The translations under genes and the position numbers were made by a program. A stretch of 51,749 nt of DNA from Hyphomicrobiales bacterium (GTDB lineage Bacteria; Pseudomonadota; Alphaproteobacteria; Rhizobiales; Xanthobacteraceae): positions 1-51,749 of the forward strand of contig JAFKKL010000009.1 in NCBI GenBank assembly GCA_017305595.1, written 5' to 3'. Position 1 is the first letter of the stretch, and each line of letters opens with the position of its first letter. This document shows, in pieces, positions 9,334-17,766 of this stretch. The notes beneath the pieces were generated by a model that saw only the letters and a list, made by a program, of their open reading frames with translations, ran no database searches and had not been told where the DNA came from.

Positions 9334-10050
9334 TTACTTGCCGGATACGATTCCGGCCGGCTCGTCCGGGCTGAGCCAGCGATACAGCACGCCGCCGAGC
9401 ACACCGCCAACCAGCGGCGCGACCCAGAACAGCCACAACTGCTGAAGCGCCCAGCCGCCGACGAACAGCGCCGGACCGGTGCTGCGCGCCGGATTGACCG
9501 AGGTATTGGTCACCGGAATGCTGACGAGGTGGATCATGGTCAGCGTCAGGCCGATCGCCAGCGGCGCGAAGCCCGCGGGGGCCTTGCCGTGGGTCGAGCC
9601 CATGATGATGAACAGAAACACCATGGTCATCACCACCTCACTGATGAGGCACGCGACCAGATTGTAGTGCCCCGGCGAATGCTCGCCGTAGCCGTTCGAG
9701 GCGAAACCCTTGGCAAGATCGAAGCCGGCGGCCCCGCTGGCGATCATGTAAAGCACGGCCGAGGCGACGATGGCGCCGATCACCTGCGCGACGATGTAGG
9801 GAAGCACCTGCCCGGCGGGGAAACGGCCCCCTGCCGCCAACCCCAGCGTCACGGCGGGATTGAGATGCGCGCCGGAAATATGGCCGATAGCATAGGCCAT
9901 GGTCACCACGCTGAGGCCGAAGGCCAGCGCAACGCCCAGCAGCCCAATGCCGACCTGCGGGAACCCGGCCGCGATAACGGCGCTGCCGCAGCCGGCGAAG
10001 GTGAGCCAGAAGGTTCCTATGGCTTCAGCGACGTATTTTTGGGTATTCAT
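9334..10050 (-). CDS. aqpZ: Aquaporin Z
   Basis: Inner-membrane water channel of 238 residues with six membrane segments. Both half-helix signatures are present: HLNPAVTLG (about residue 61) and [14 protein letters not shown] (about 185). The N-terminal [21 protein letters not shown] is typical of AqpZ. The T after the first NPA and the H in TMIHLV are consistent with the narrow selectivity filter of water-specific channels, together with the Arg after the second NPA. It stands alone, divergent from rpsU, with a strong terminator downstream. Confidence 0.95.
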   Translation of the reverse strand: MNTQKYVAEAIGTFWLTFAGCGSAVIAAGFPQVGIGLLGVALAFGLSVVTMAYAIGHISGAHLNPAVTLGLAAGGRFPAGQVLPYIVAQVIGAIVASAVLYMIASGAAGFDLAKGFASNGYGEHSPGHYNLVACLISEVVMTMVFLFIIMGSTHGKAPAGFAPLAIGLTLTMIHLVSIPVTNTSVNPARSTGPALFVGGWALQQLWLFWVAPLVGGVLGGVLYRWLSPDEPAGIVSGK

Positions 10051-10309
10051 CGTTTTGCCCTTTTCCCATTGAGATCGCGAATCGCCCCGCGACTATGGAA
10101 GCAGGCAGCGGAACCTGTCGAGTTGCACACGCCGCGCAGCCTCAAGAATAGGTGGAAACGGCCGTCAAATACCGCCAAACGACCCTTCGGGCGTGGTGGA
10201 CATTCCTCATCCGATCTGGTACAGCCACGCCCTTGAGGTAAGGGATACGGCCTTTTGTCGCCCCTGCCTTCCCAGATTCCAATCCGGTTTATTGAAAAGA
10301 GGATGGCGC

Positions 10310-10609
10310 GTGCAGGTTCTCGTCCGCGATAATAACGTCGATCAAGCTCTCAAGGCGCTCAAGAAGAAGATGCAGCGCGAGGGCATTTTCCGCGAGATGA
10401 AGCTCCGCGGCCATTACGAAAAGCCGTCCGAGAAGAAGGCCCGTGAAAAGGCCGAAGCCGTGCGCCGCGCGCGCAAGCTGGCCCGCAAGAAGTTGCAGCG
10501 TGAAGGTCTGCTGCCGATGAAGCCGAAGCCGGTGTTCGGCGCTGGCGCAGGCGGCGACCGTGGCGCGCGTGGTCCGGGTGCTGGCGCAGGTCCGCGCGGA
10601 CCGCGCTAA
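10310..10609 (+). CDS. rpsU: Ribosomal protein S21 (bS21), long alphaproteobacterial form
   Basis: Small-subunit ribosomal protein, 99 residues from GTG at 10310. The core [20 protein letters not shown], then [19 protein letters not shown] and [14 protein letters not shown], is bS21. The C-terminal tail is rich in Gly, Pro and Arg, as in Bradyrhizobium-type S21. GAAAAGAGG precedes the GTG. In-frame codons upstream to 10193 lack family sequence and overlap a possible leader structure. Followed by a good intrinsic terminator. Confidence 0.95.
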   Translation: MQVLVRDNNVDQALKALKKKMQREGIFREMKLRGHYEKPSEKKAREKAEAVRRARKLARKKLQREGLLPMKPKPVFGAGAGGDRGARGPGAGAGPRGPR

Positions 10610-10634
10610 GCCAAACATCGAGCCTCCAGTTACG

Positions 10635-10663
10635 AAAACGCGGGCCTTTCGGTCCGCGTTTTT
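10635..10663 (+). terminator. Intrinsic terminator of rpsU
   Basis: A 12-bp stem with one G-U pair (AAAACGCGGGCC with GGTCCGCGTTTT), loop TTTC, running into a T tract, about 25 bases after the rpsU stop. Confidence 0.85.
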
Positions 10664-10718
10664 GCTTGTGGCGACGGTGCTTTCAAGTCACGCCGATGGC
10701 GGCTCACGAAGAAAGCGC

Positions 10719-11432
10719 CTATCGCGGCATCACCGTGTGAAACGCCGATTTCGCAGCGGTTACGATGTCGTCCGCCGTGGACAAGGTTTGCGACACCAGC
10801 TTTGCTTCCACATCGTTCGAAAAGCTCGCCAACCGTTTCATGAGCGACATCTCCGATGTCGCCGGAAGGATGCGAACCGGATCGGCGCGCGTCTCGGCGA
10901 TCCGTGGCTGAGCTGTGGCTTCTCCAGCCTGCTCGTCCGGCACAAAATCGACAGCGGGCATCAAGATCGGGTCTGAGCGTGTCGTCACGATCGCAGCATT
11001 GCTGGCCTGGACATGCTCGCGTTGTGCCGCCGAAGTTTCAGCCGAACGGCTATTACGGTGGGTGATGCCGGGCCGCTCGCTGGCGGCGCGCGCCAACACG
11101 TGAGCATTCCGTACATGCATGGCGCTGTGTTTGCCCCGGCTGGTCGCGGTCTTGTCAGGGGTTGAAGCGATCGCGTCCGGCTCTGCACGCTCATGCGCAA
11201 CAGCGGGCACTTCCGTCTCAGCACCCTTGGCATTGACCGGGATCGGTATGATCGAGGGCCCGCGGCCCATCGCGACATCGTCAGCGTTCGACGTAATCGT
11301 CGATGCCGCGACGGTCGGCGGCGGCTCCGCCGGTTTCACGTAGATGTAGTTATGGACGATATAGGCCCCGATCACCGACGCGGCGACGGACGGGAAAATG
11401 TTCAGGACAAACTTCGAAATGAAAGCGAGCAT
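10719..11432 (-). CDS. Hypothetical membrane-anchored protein
   Basis: 237 residues from ATG at 11432, which follows GGGGAG. I do not recognise a family. The N-terminus MLAFISKFVLNIFPSVAASV, then IGAYIVHNYIYV, is one membrane segment. The rest is low-complexity, rich in Ala, Pro, Ser, Thr and Arg, and looks disordered and periplasmic. The last 50 residues (MKRLASFSNDVEAKLVSQTL and onward) may form amphipathic helices. The open frame extends further upstream to 11519, but that part is Arg- and Trp-rich and out of character. Possibly an envelope anchor or tether; no function can be assigned. Confidence 0.6.
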   Translation of the reverse strand: MLAFISKFVLNIFPSVAASVIGAYIVHNYIYVKPAEPPPTVAASTITSNADDVAMGRGPSIIPIPVNAKGAETEVPAVAHERAEPDAIASTPDKTATSRGKHSAMHVRNAHVLARAASERPGITHRNSRSAETSAAQREHVQASNAAIVTTRSDPILMPAVDFVPDEQAGEATAQPRIAETRADPVRILPATSEMSLMKRLASFSNDVEAKLVSQTLSTADDIVTAAKSAFHTVMPR

Positions 11433-11520
11433 CGGCGACACTCCCCAAGGCCGTCCAGCGGACGACCTCCACCAAACCATGCTTTGGTGTCGGAGCTTTG
11501 GGGCCGATTGAGGGATCAAT

Positions 11521-11556
11521 CGCGACAGATTGGTGGCAAACCAACGATCTGTCGCG
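11521..11556. repeat. Perfect inverted repeat with nested dyad
   Basis: CGCGACAGAT and ATCTGTCGCG form a perfect 10-bp outer stem, and TTGGT/ACCAA form an inner stem around GGCAA. It lies between the cupin gene and the membrane-anchored protein gene, both on the minus strand. No T tract follows, so it could be an operator or an mRNA-stabilising hairpin rather than a terminator. Confidence 0.6.
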
Positions 11557-11614
11557 CGTCGGTATTAGAAAGGCTCGATCCTGCCGAACCTCACATCGTC
11601 CTCAAAGACACGCC

Positions 11615-11902
11615 TTACGCCTTCAATTCGACCTCGAGGAAAACGATGGCGTCCTTGGTTTCGTTGAGCACGTCGTGCTCGACGCCGGCCTTGCGGAAAT
11701 AGGACTTTCCGATGCGAAGCTGCGCGATCGAGCGCGTGCCATCCGGCGCAACGATGGTCATGTCGCTGTTGGTCACCGGGACAATGACGTAGTCCATCTC
11801 ATGACGATGATGGCCGGTGGCGCTGCCCGGCGCCAGCCGCCACTCCGTGACACGAACTTCGTCGTTGTCGATCTGAACGTCGGATGTCGCAGCGATGGCC
11901 AT
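11615..11902 (-). CDS. Small cupin-fold protein
   Basis: 95-residue single-domain cupin. The first cupin motif appears as WRLAPGSATGHHRHEMDYVI (His-rich, metal-binding candidates near residues 31-34), followed by IGKSYFRKAGVEHDVLNET, which carries the second-motif His near residue 75. AGGAGT lies just upstream of the ATG at 11902. Such small cupins may bind metals or small ligands; nothing here fixes the reaction. The next gene upstream on the same strand is a decayed transporter, so its original partners are unclear. Confidence 0.8.
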   Translation of the reverse strand: MAIAATSDVQIDNDEVRVTEWRLAPGSATGHHRHEMDYVIVPVTNSDMTIVAPDGTRSIAQLRIGKSYFRKAGVEHDVLNETKDAIVFLEVELKA

Positions 11903-11919
11903 GGGAACTCCTCTCAGTC

Positions 11920-12145
11920 TTACGGAACGAATGCCATGAACAAGAATACCGCAAACACCACCACATGAACCAGCCCGAACAGGATGTTGGTGCGTCCGTT
12001 GTCCGGCGTCAGCATGCTGATCAGAATCGTCATCGCCAGCAAAACCATTTCGCGCGCGCTGAGGCCGAGAACCAGATCCTTGGCGTATAGTTCGGCAGCG
12101 CCAGCGTGATGGTCGCGAGCACGATCAGCACGTTCGCGCGAAGAA
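11920..12145 (-). pseudogene. chaA: Remnant of a Ca2+/H+ antiporter (ChaA-like)
   Basis: Two pieces of a ChaA-type antiporter survive in different frames. Around 12145-12083 one frame reads RANVLIVLATITLALPNYT, which resembles the middle of ChaA proteins. From about 12075 another frame reads LVLGLSAREMVLLAMTILIS, then MLTPDNGRTNILFGLVHVVV up to the stop at 11920, which matches the ChaA C-terminus. Roughly 150 or more residues that normally separate these parts are missing, as is the whole N-terminus. This is an internal deletion plus frame change, not a sequencing slip. The open frame from 12210 joins unrelated residues to the C-terminal piece and is unlikely to be functional. Confidence 0.7.
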
Positions 12146-12215
12146 AATGCGATAAAATCAAAATCCGCAGCGTTGTGCGCGCCGGGGAAGTACCCTCGCC
12201 GTGCCCACACGAGAA

Positions 12216-12240
12216 AACGGCCGGGACAAACCCGGCCGTT
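12216..12240 (-). terminator. Intrinsic terminator of the pnt operon
   Basis: A 10-bp perfect stem (AACGGCCGGG with CCCGGCCGTT) around a 5-base loop, followed on the minus strand by TTTT. It sits about 30 bases after the pntB stop. Confidence 0.8.
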
Positions 12241-12272
12241 CGTATTCTCGTACCGCCTTCGATGAAGCGTCG

Positions 12273-13673
12273 TTACATCGCCTTGACGATGTTTTCCGTC
12301 ATCTTCTTCGCGTCGCCTAGCAGCATCATGGTGTTGTCGCGATAGAACAGCGGATTGTCGATGCCGGCATAGCCCGACGCCAGCGAGCGCTTGATGAACA
12401 TCACGGTGCCGGCCTTCCAGACCTGCAACACCGGCATACCGTAGATCGGCGAGGTCTTGTCTTCTTCCGCCGCCGGGTTGGTGACGTCGTTGGCGCCGAT
12501 CACGAAGGCAACGTCGGCCTGCGCAAACTCCGAGTTGATGTCCTCAAGTTCGAACACCTCGTCGTAAGGCACGTTGGCTTCCGCCAGCAGCACGTTCATG
12601 TGGCCCGGCATGCGGCCCGCCACCGGATGAATGGCGTATTTGACCTCGACGCCTTCCTTCTTGAGGATGTCGGCCATTTCGCGGAGCGCATGCTGCGCCT
12701 GCGCCACAGCCATGCCGTAGCCCGGCACAATGATCACCTTCTGCGCGTTCTTCATGATGAAGGCCGCGTCGTCGGCCGAGCCGAGCTTGACCGGCTTCAC
12801 CTCGCCGCCGCCACCGCCGCCCGCCGCGGCGGTCTCGCCGCCGAAGCCGCCGAGGATCACCGAAATGAACGAGCGGTTCATGGCGTGGCACATGATGTAG
12901 GACAGGATCGCGCCCGAGGAGCCGACCAGCGCGCCGGTGATGATCAGCGCCGAGTTGCCGAGCGTGAAGCCGATGCCCGCCGCCGCCCAACCCGAGTAAG
13001 AGTTGAGCATCGAGATCACCACCGGCATGTCGGCGCCGCCGATCGGGATGATCAGCAACGCGCCGAGCACCAGCGCGATCACGGTGATCAGCCAGAAGTC
13101 CAGCGCCGAGCCGGAATGCACCAACCCGTAGATGAAGAAGATCAGCGCCAGGCCGAGCACGATGTTGATGATATGCCGCGCCGGCAGGATGATCGGCGCA
13201 CCCGACATGCGGCCTGACAGCTTGAGGAACGCGATCACCGAGCCGGTGAAGGTCAGCGCGCCGATGGCGACGCCGAGCGACATTTCGACGAGGCTCGCGC
13301 CGTGAATATGGCCCGGCGTGCCGATGCCAAAGGCTTCCGGCGCGTAGAATGCGCCCGCCGCCACCAGCACCGCCGCCATGCCGACCAGCGAGTGGAAGGC
13401 CGCGACCAATTCGGGCATCGCCGTCATCGGCACCCGCCGCGCGATCAGCGCGCCGATGCCGCCGCCGATGGCGATGCCGAGCACCACCAGCAGCCACGCC
13501 AGACCGTCCGCCGGCGGATGCGCCGCCAGCGTGGTGAGGATCGCGATCACCATACCGATCATGCCGAGCAGGTTGCCCTGACGGCTCGAGGCCGGACTCG
13601 AGAGTCCGCGTAGCGACAGGATGAACAGCACACCCGCGACGAGATACAATAATGCTGACAGATTGGCGTTCAT
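12273..13673 (-). CDS. pntB: NAD(P) transhydrogenase subunit beta
   Basis: Membrane and NADP-binding subunit of the proton-pumping transhydrogenase, 466 residues. It couples proton entry to hydride transfer from NADH to NADP+. The first ~270 residues hold about nine membrane segments, including HSGSALDFWLITV and NSYSGWAAAGIGFTLGN. A Gly-rich linker (GGETAAAGGGGGGE) leads to the NADP domain with VPGYGMAVAQAQHAL, AGRMPGHMNVLLAEA and VIGANDVTNPAAEEDKTSPI. It is the last gene of the operon with the two alpha-subunit genes. Confidence 0.96.
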   Translation of the reverse strand: MNANLSALLYLVAGVLFILSLRGLSSPASSRQGNLLGMIGMVIAILTTLAAHPPADGLAWLLVVLGIAIGGGIGALIARRVPMTAMPELVAAFHSLVGMAAVLVAAGAFYAPEAFGIGTPGHIHGASLVEMSLGVAIGALTFTGSVIAFLKLSGRMSGAPIILPARHIINIVLGLALIFFIYGLVHSGSALDFWLITVIALVLGALLIIPIGGADMPVVISMLNSYSGWAAAGIGFTLGNSALIITGALVGSSGAILSYIMCHAMNRSFISVILGGFGGETAAAGGGGGGEVKPVKLGSADDAAFIMKNAQKVIIVPGYGMAVAQAQHALREMADILKKEGVEVKYAIHPVAGRMPGHMNVLLAEANVPYDEVFELEDINSEFAQADVAFVIGANDVTNPAAEEDKTSPIYGMPVLQVWKAGTVMFIKRSLASGYAGIDNPLFYRDNTMMLLGDAKKMTENIVKAM

Positions 13674-13715
13674 CTCATGCCCCCGTTGTCATCGTCACCT
13701 TGAGGTGCACGCCGT

Positions 13716-14036
13716 TCACTTCTGCTTCTTCTTGTACATCGCCAGCATGCGCTGGGTGACGAGAAAGCCGCCGAAGATATTCACCGATGCGAAGATCAGC
13801 GCGATGAAGCCAAAGCCGCGCGCCCACAACGAGCCGCCATCGTTGCCGACCAGCGCCACGCCGACCGCGAGCAGCGCGCCGACGATGATCACCGAGGAAA
13901 TCGCGTTGGTCACGCTCATCAGCGGCGTGTGCAGCGCGGGTGTCACCGACCACACCACGAAGTAGCCGACAAACACCGCGAGCACGAAGATCGACAGACG
14001 GAAAACGAACGGATCGACCATCTCAATGGCGTGCAT
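13716..14036 (-). CDS. pntAB: NAD(P) transhydrogenase subunit alpha part 2
   Basis: 106-residue membrane portion of the alpha subunit, encoded separately as in Rhodospirillum and other alphaproteobacteria. It has three to four membrane segments with [20 protein letters not shown], which continues into [13 protein letters not shown], and ends in [12 protein letters not shown]. It sits between pntAA (11 bases upstream) and pntB (42 bases downstream) on the same strand, so it belongs to the same complex. Confidence 0.95.
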   Translation of the reverse strand: MHAIEMVDPFVFRLSIFVLAVFVGYFVVWSVTPALHTPLMSVTNAISSVIIVGALLAVGVALVGNDGGSLWARGFGFIALIFASVNIFGGFLVTQRMLAMYKKKQK

Positions 14037-14047
14037 GGCTTGAGCCC

Positions 14048-15175
14048 CTATGCTTTCGGCTGGAAGTTCGGATGGATGACCGCGCCGTCTTTCGTCAACG
14101 CCGTCGCCTTGACCAGTTCGTCATCCCAGTTGACGGCGAGCGCCTTGGTCGACTTGTCGATCATGGTTTCGATAAACGACAGCAGGTTCTTGGAGTAGAG
14201 GCTCGAGGCGGACGCCGCGACCCGCCCGGCGAGGTTCGGAATACCGACGATCTTGACGCTATCGACCTCGGTAGTCTGGCCGCTGACGACACCCTCAACG
14301 TTGCCACCGCGTTCGACCGCGAGATCGACCAGCACCGAACCAGGCTTCATCGACTTCACCATGTCGGCCGAGACCAGCCGCGGCGCGGGACGCCCCGGGA
14401 TCAACGCCGTGGTGATGACGATGTCCTGCTTCTTGATGTGCTCGGCGGTGAGCGCGGCCTGCTTGGCCTGATACTCCTTGGACATTTCCTTGGCGTAGCC
14501 GCCCGCCGTCTGCGCGTTCTTGAACTCCTCGTCCTCGACCGCGAGGAACTTGGCGCCAAGCGATTCGACCTGCTCCTTGACCACAGGCCGCACGTCGGTC
14601 GCGGTCACCACCGCGCCGAGACGCTTGGCGGTGGCGATCGCCTGCAAGCCGGCGACGCCGACGCCCATCACGAAGACCTTGGCGGCCGGCACCGTGCCCG
14701 CCGCCGTCATCATCATCGGGAAGGCGCGGCCGAAGGCTTCCGCCGCCTCGATCACCGCGCGATAACCGGCGAGGTTGGCCTGCGACGACAGCACGTCCAT
14801 CACCTGCGCGCGCGTGATGCGCGGCATCAATTCCATCGCGAACGCGGCGACGCCTGCATCCGCCATCGTCTTCAGCGCGGCGTCGTTGCCATAGGGATCC
14901 ATGATGGCGACGACCAGCGCGCCCTTCTTGTAGCGCGTGACTTCGCTGGTTTCCGGGCGCTTCACCTTGACGACGATGTCGGCGTCCTTGACCGCATCGG
15001 CGCTGATCGCAGCACCGGCCGCTTCGTAGTCGGAATCCAGAAGACCGGATTTAAGTCCGGCGCCCGGCTCGACCGCGACTTCCGCGCCCAACGCCTTGAA
15101 CTTTTTCACCGTGTCCGGCGTCGCCCCGACGCGCGGCTCTGCCGCGTCGATCTCCTTCGCCACACCAATCTTCAT
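14048..15175 (-). CDS. pntAA: NAD(P) transhydrogenase subunit alpha part 1
   Basis: Soluble NAD(H)-binding subunit (domain I), 375 residues, related to alanine dehydrogenase. The N-terminal part has [20 protein letters not shown] and a second Rossmann domain with [21 protein letters not shown], the NAD dinucleotide motif at about residues 168-188. [20 protein letters not shown] follows, and [20 protein letters not shown] is a conserved family segment. It is the first catalytic gene of the pnt operon and lies 77 bases downstream of a CtaI-like peptide gene on the same strand. Confidence 0.95.
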   Translation of the reverse strand: MKIGVAKEIDAAEPRVGATPDTVKKFKALGAEVAVEPGAGLKSGLLDSDYEAAGAAISADAVKDADIVVKVKRPETSEVTRYKKGALVVAIMDPYGNDAALKTMADAGVAAFAMELMPRITRAQVMDVLSSQANLAGYRAVIEAAEAFGRAFPMMMTAAGTVPAAKVFVMGVGVAGLQAIATAKRLGAVVTATDVRPVVKEQVESLGAKFLAVEDEEFKNAQTAGGYAKEMSKEYQAKQAALTAEHIKKQDIVITTALIPGRPAPRLVSADMVKSMKPGSVLVDLAVERGGNVEGVVSGQTTEVDSVKIVGIPNLAGRVAASASSLYSKNLLSFIETMIDKSTKALAVNWDDELVKATALTKDGAVIHPNFQPKA

Positions 15176-15252
15176 AAAGCCTCCGGCGACACGCGATGCA
15201 TTAGGTGAAATAAACGGCGGCGCTGGCCCGCATGGGCAGCGCCCAAATGCCG

Positions 15253-15405
15253 TCAGACCAGGAAGATTGCCATCAGGATCAGGACGATAACGACGGCGAT
15301 CGTTCCGTACTTTACCAACCCGATGAAGAAATTATAGGTCGCTTCATGTTCGGCGTAATCGTTGCCGTCGGCAGTTGAGTAGGCGACTTCGCTATGGTCG
15401 GACAT
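15253..15405 (-). CDS. aa3-type cytochrome c oxidase subunit IV (CtaI-like, 50 residues)
   Basis: 50-residue peptide with an acidic N-terminus (MSDHSEVAYSTADGNDYAEH) followed by EATYNFFIGLVKYGTIAVVI and one C-terminal membrane helix. This is the layout of the small bacterial aa3 oxidase subunit IV family (COX4_pro_2), where EATYxxF is conserved. GGAGGGATGA precedes the ATG at 15405. The protein is an accessory single-helix subunit of the terminal oxidase. Its gene leads the transhydrogenase genes on the same strand, away from the other oxidase genes, none of which is in view. Confidence 0.85.
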   Translation of the reverse strand: MSDHSEVAYSTADGNDYAEHEATYNFFIGLVKYGTIAVVIVLILMAIFLV

Positions 15406-15637
15406 TCATCCCTCCAGTCCAATTCGACAATTGCGTTGCCATTAGCGCAATCGGCATGGGAGAGCAACGGCGGCCATCCGTTCCGCAAGAGTTGCGCCCA
15501 ATTCCACGGATTTTGCCATCTGTCCCGTCTCCTTCGTGGCAGGATTTTCTCCAGCCCCGCATACCCACGCAAGACGGACCTCCGTACAGGGGCGTGTCAT
15601 GCAACGGGTAACGTTGTGTGGACCGGTCGTGGGGGCG

Positions 15638-15675
15638 ATGGGATGTCCGGTTTGAACCCGGCGATTATCCCATCG
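15638..15675. repeat. Inverted repeat overlapping the pepF stop
   Basis: CGATGGGAT and ATCCCATCG are perfect inverted arms, with an inner CCGG/CCGG pair. It spans the last codons and stop of pepF and may act as a terminator hairpin or mRNA end protector; there is no T tract. Confidence 0.45.
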
Positions 15676-17596
15676 CCTCCAGTTCGTCGATCATCCCGGC
15701 GATGACCGAGAGGCCACCGTCCCAGAATTTCGGGTCGCGGGCATCGAGGCCGAACGGCTTGAGCAGTTCGGAATAATGCTTGGTGCCGCCCGCCGACAGC
15801 ATGTCGAGATATCGCCCGGCAAATCCCTCGGCGGCATTCTCGTAGACCGCATAGAGTGAGTTCACCAGACAGTCGCCAAACGCGTAGGCATAGACATAGA
15901 ACGGCGAGTGGATGAAGTGCGGGATATACATCCAGAAATTCTCGTAACCCGGCTTGATCTCGATCGCGGGCCCTAGACTTTCGCCCTGCACGCCGAGCCA
16001 GAGCTGACCTAGGCGCTCGGCGGTCAGTTCGCCGTTCTTGCGTTCGGTATGCACGGCGCGCTCGAACGAATAGAACGCTATCTGGCGCACCACCGTGTTG
16101 ATCATGTCCTCGACCTTGCCGGCGAGCAGCGCCTGCCGCTGCTTGGCATCCTTGGTCTGGCCGAGCAGCCGCTTGAAGGTGAGCATTTCGCCGAACACGC
16201 TGGCGGTCTCGGCCAATGTCAGTGGCGTCGGCGCCATCAGCGCGCCGTTCTTCGCCGCCAGCACCTGATGTACGCCGTGGCCGAGTTCGTGCGCCAGCGT
16301 CATCACGTCACGGGGCTTGCCCTGATAATTCATCAGCACATAGGGGTGCGCGGACGGTGTGGTCGGGTGCGAGAACGCGCCCGGCGCCTTGCCCGGACGC
16401 ACCGGCGCGTCGATCCAGCGATCGTCGAAGAAGCGTTCGGCGATCCGCGCCATCTCCGGCGAAAACGCGCCATAGGCGGTCAACACCGTCTTGCGCGCAT
16501 CCGGCCACGAAATGCGGCCGGTCGCCGCGAACGGCAGCGGCGCGTTGCGGTCCCAGTGCGCCAGCTTCTTCTTTTTGAACCAGCCGGCCTTCAGCGCGTA
16601 ATAGCGATGCGACAGCCGCGGATAGGCGGCGCGCACCGAGGCCACCAGCGCATCCACCACCTCGCCTTCGACACGGTTGGCGAGATGTCGTGAATCCGCG
16701 ACGTCCTTGAAGCCGCGCCAACGGTCGGCAATTTCCTTGTCCTTGGCGAGCGTGTTGGTGACCAAGGCGAAGGTGCGCTCGTTGGCCTTGAAGGTTTTCG
16801 CCAGGGCCTGCCCTGCCGCCTTGCGCTTCTCCGGCGAGCGATCCTGCAACAGGCTCAGCGTCGGCTCGATCGCCAATTCCTTGCCGCCGACCTTGAACCG
16901 CAGCGCAGAGATGGTCTGGTCGAACAGCCTGTTCCACGCAGAATATCCGCTGACCGATTTTTCGTGGAAGAGCTGCTCGACGCGATCCTCGAGTTGATAG
17001 GGCTTGTCCTTACGGCTGTCCTCGATCCACGGCCGATAGTGCGCCAGTTCCGGCACCTGCATCGCGTGCTCGATCACCGCGTCGTCGATGCGGTTCAATT
17101 CCAGTGCGAAGAACAGCAGATTGACCGACGCGGCGGTGAGACGCTCCGAGACGTCGCCGTAGAATTTCGAGATCGCCGGATCGACGCTGTCGCCGGCGTG
17201 AATCAGTCCGGCGTAGGAGCCGAGCCGGCCGGCGAGATCATCGATCGCCTCGTAACGGCGCACCGCTTCCGCGAGCCACTTGCCGCCGTCCGGCCGTGCG
17301 GTTTCCTCAGCCAACCTGCCCCTGTAGTCGCTGGCGAAGACCGCGCAGTCCTTGTCGAGAGCGTCGAGATCGCGCGCCACCTCCGGCGCATCGATTCCGG
17401 CATAGAGATCGGTCAGATTCCATTCCGGCAGCTTGCCGAGTCCCGACGCGGCCTCGGCTTTGCTCTTGGCCTTCGCTGAAGTCTTCGACGGCGCGGCCTT
17501 GGACGCGCTTTTGGCTTTCGCGGGCCGTGATTTCGCCGCGCTGGTGGTGCGCCGGGGAGCTGGTTTGCGGAGGGTCGAGGAAGGACGCGAGGCCAT
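15665..17596 (-). CDS. pepF: Oligoendopeptidase F (M3 family metallopeptidase)
   Basis: Cytoplasmic zinc peptidase of 643 residues from ATG at 17596, degrading oligopeptides. The catalytic motif TLAHELGHGVHQ lies near residue 435 (HEXXH), followed by LAETASVFGEML, which carries the third zinc ligand Glu. The C-terminal half has FIHSPFYVYAYAFGDCLVNS and the terminal DARDPKFWDGGL, typical of PepF. The first ~55 residues are rich in Lys, Ala, Pro and Arg and look like a disordered extension. The frame is open to 17689, but only TTG is available there. It is divergent from the sigma-54 regulator gene, with a CtrA-type box between them. Confidence 0.93.
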   Translation of the reverse strand: MASRPSSTLRKPAPRRTTSAAKSRPAKAKSASKAAPSKTSAKAKSKAEAASGLGKLPEWNLTDLYAGIDAPEVARDLDALDKDCAVFASDYRGRLAEETARPDGGKWLAEAVRRYEAIDDLAGRLGSYAGLIHAGDSVDPAISKFYGDVSERLTAASVNLLFFALELNRIDDAVIEHAMQVPELAHYRPWIEDSRKDKPYQLEDRVEQLFHEKSVSGYSAWNRLFDQTISALRFKVGGKELAIEPTLSLLQDRSPEKRKAAGQALAKTFKANERTFALVTNTLAKDKEIADRWRGFKDVADSRHLANRVEGEVVDALVASVRAAYPRLSHRYYALKAGWFKKKKLAHWDRNAPLPFAATGRISWPDARKTVLTAYGAFSPEMARIAERFFDDRWIDAPVRPGKAPGAFSHPTTPSAHPYVLMNYQGKPRDVMTLAHELGHGVHQVLAAKNGALMAPTPLTLAETASVFGEMLTFKRLLGQTKDAKQRQALLAGKVEDMINTVVRQIAFYSFERAVHTERKNGELTAERLGQLWLGVQGESLGPAIEIKPGYENFWMYIPHFIHSPFYVYAYAFGDCLVNSLYAVYENAAEGFAGRYLDMLSAGGTKHYSELLKPFGLDARDPKFWDGGLSVIAGMIDELEAMG

Positions 17597-17692
17597 GAAA
17601 TTCAATCCGTCAGGTGTGCCGAATCCGGAGGTTGGCTTTTTTGTAACTGTCTCGCAAGACGGCACGAAGAAGCGGCATCCTGATGACAATTC

Positions 17693-17707
17693 TTAAGAGC
17701 CCGTTAA
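17693..17707. promoter_or_regulatory. CtrA-type box (TTAA-N7-TTAA)
   Basis: A perfect match to the alphaproteobacterial CtrA consensus, two TTAA half-sites with a seven-base spacer. It lies in the divergent promoter region of pepF and the TacA-like regulator. In Caulobacter, tacA transcription depends on CtrA, so the position fits; binding itself is inferred. Confidence 0.5.
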
Positions 17708-17712
17708 TCGGC

Positions 17713-17732
17713 ATCGGGGAGAGTGCCCCGAT
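17713..17732 (+). other. Hairpin upstream of the sigma-54 regulator gene
   Basis: ATCGGGG and CCCCGAT form a perfect 7-bp stem around AGAGTG. A CATAAT sequence (a possible -10) lies about 10 bases downstream, so this hairpin may be part of the promoter rather than the transcript. Confidence 0.35.
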
Positions 17733-17766
17733 TCGAAACACATAATTGTTCCGTGCGGGGAGTACC

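Noticed and set aside
15645-15665. GGTTTGAACCCGG-like sequence resembling a tRNA T-arm
   Set aside because: No acceptor stem or anticodon arm can be built around it; it is part of an inverted repeat at the pepF end.
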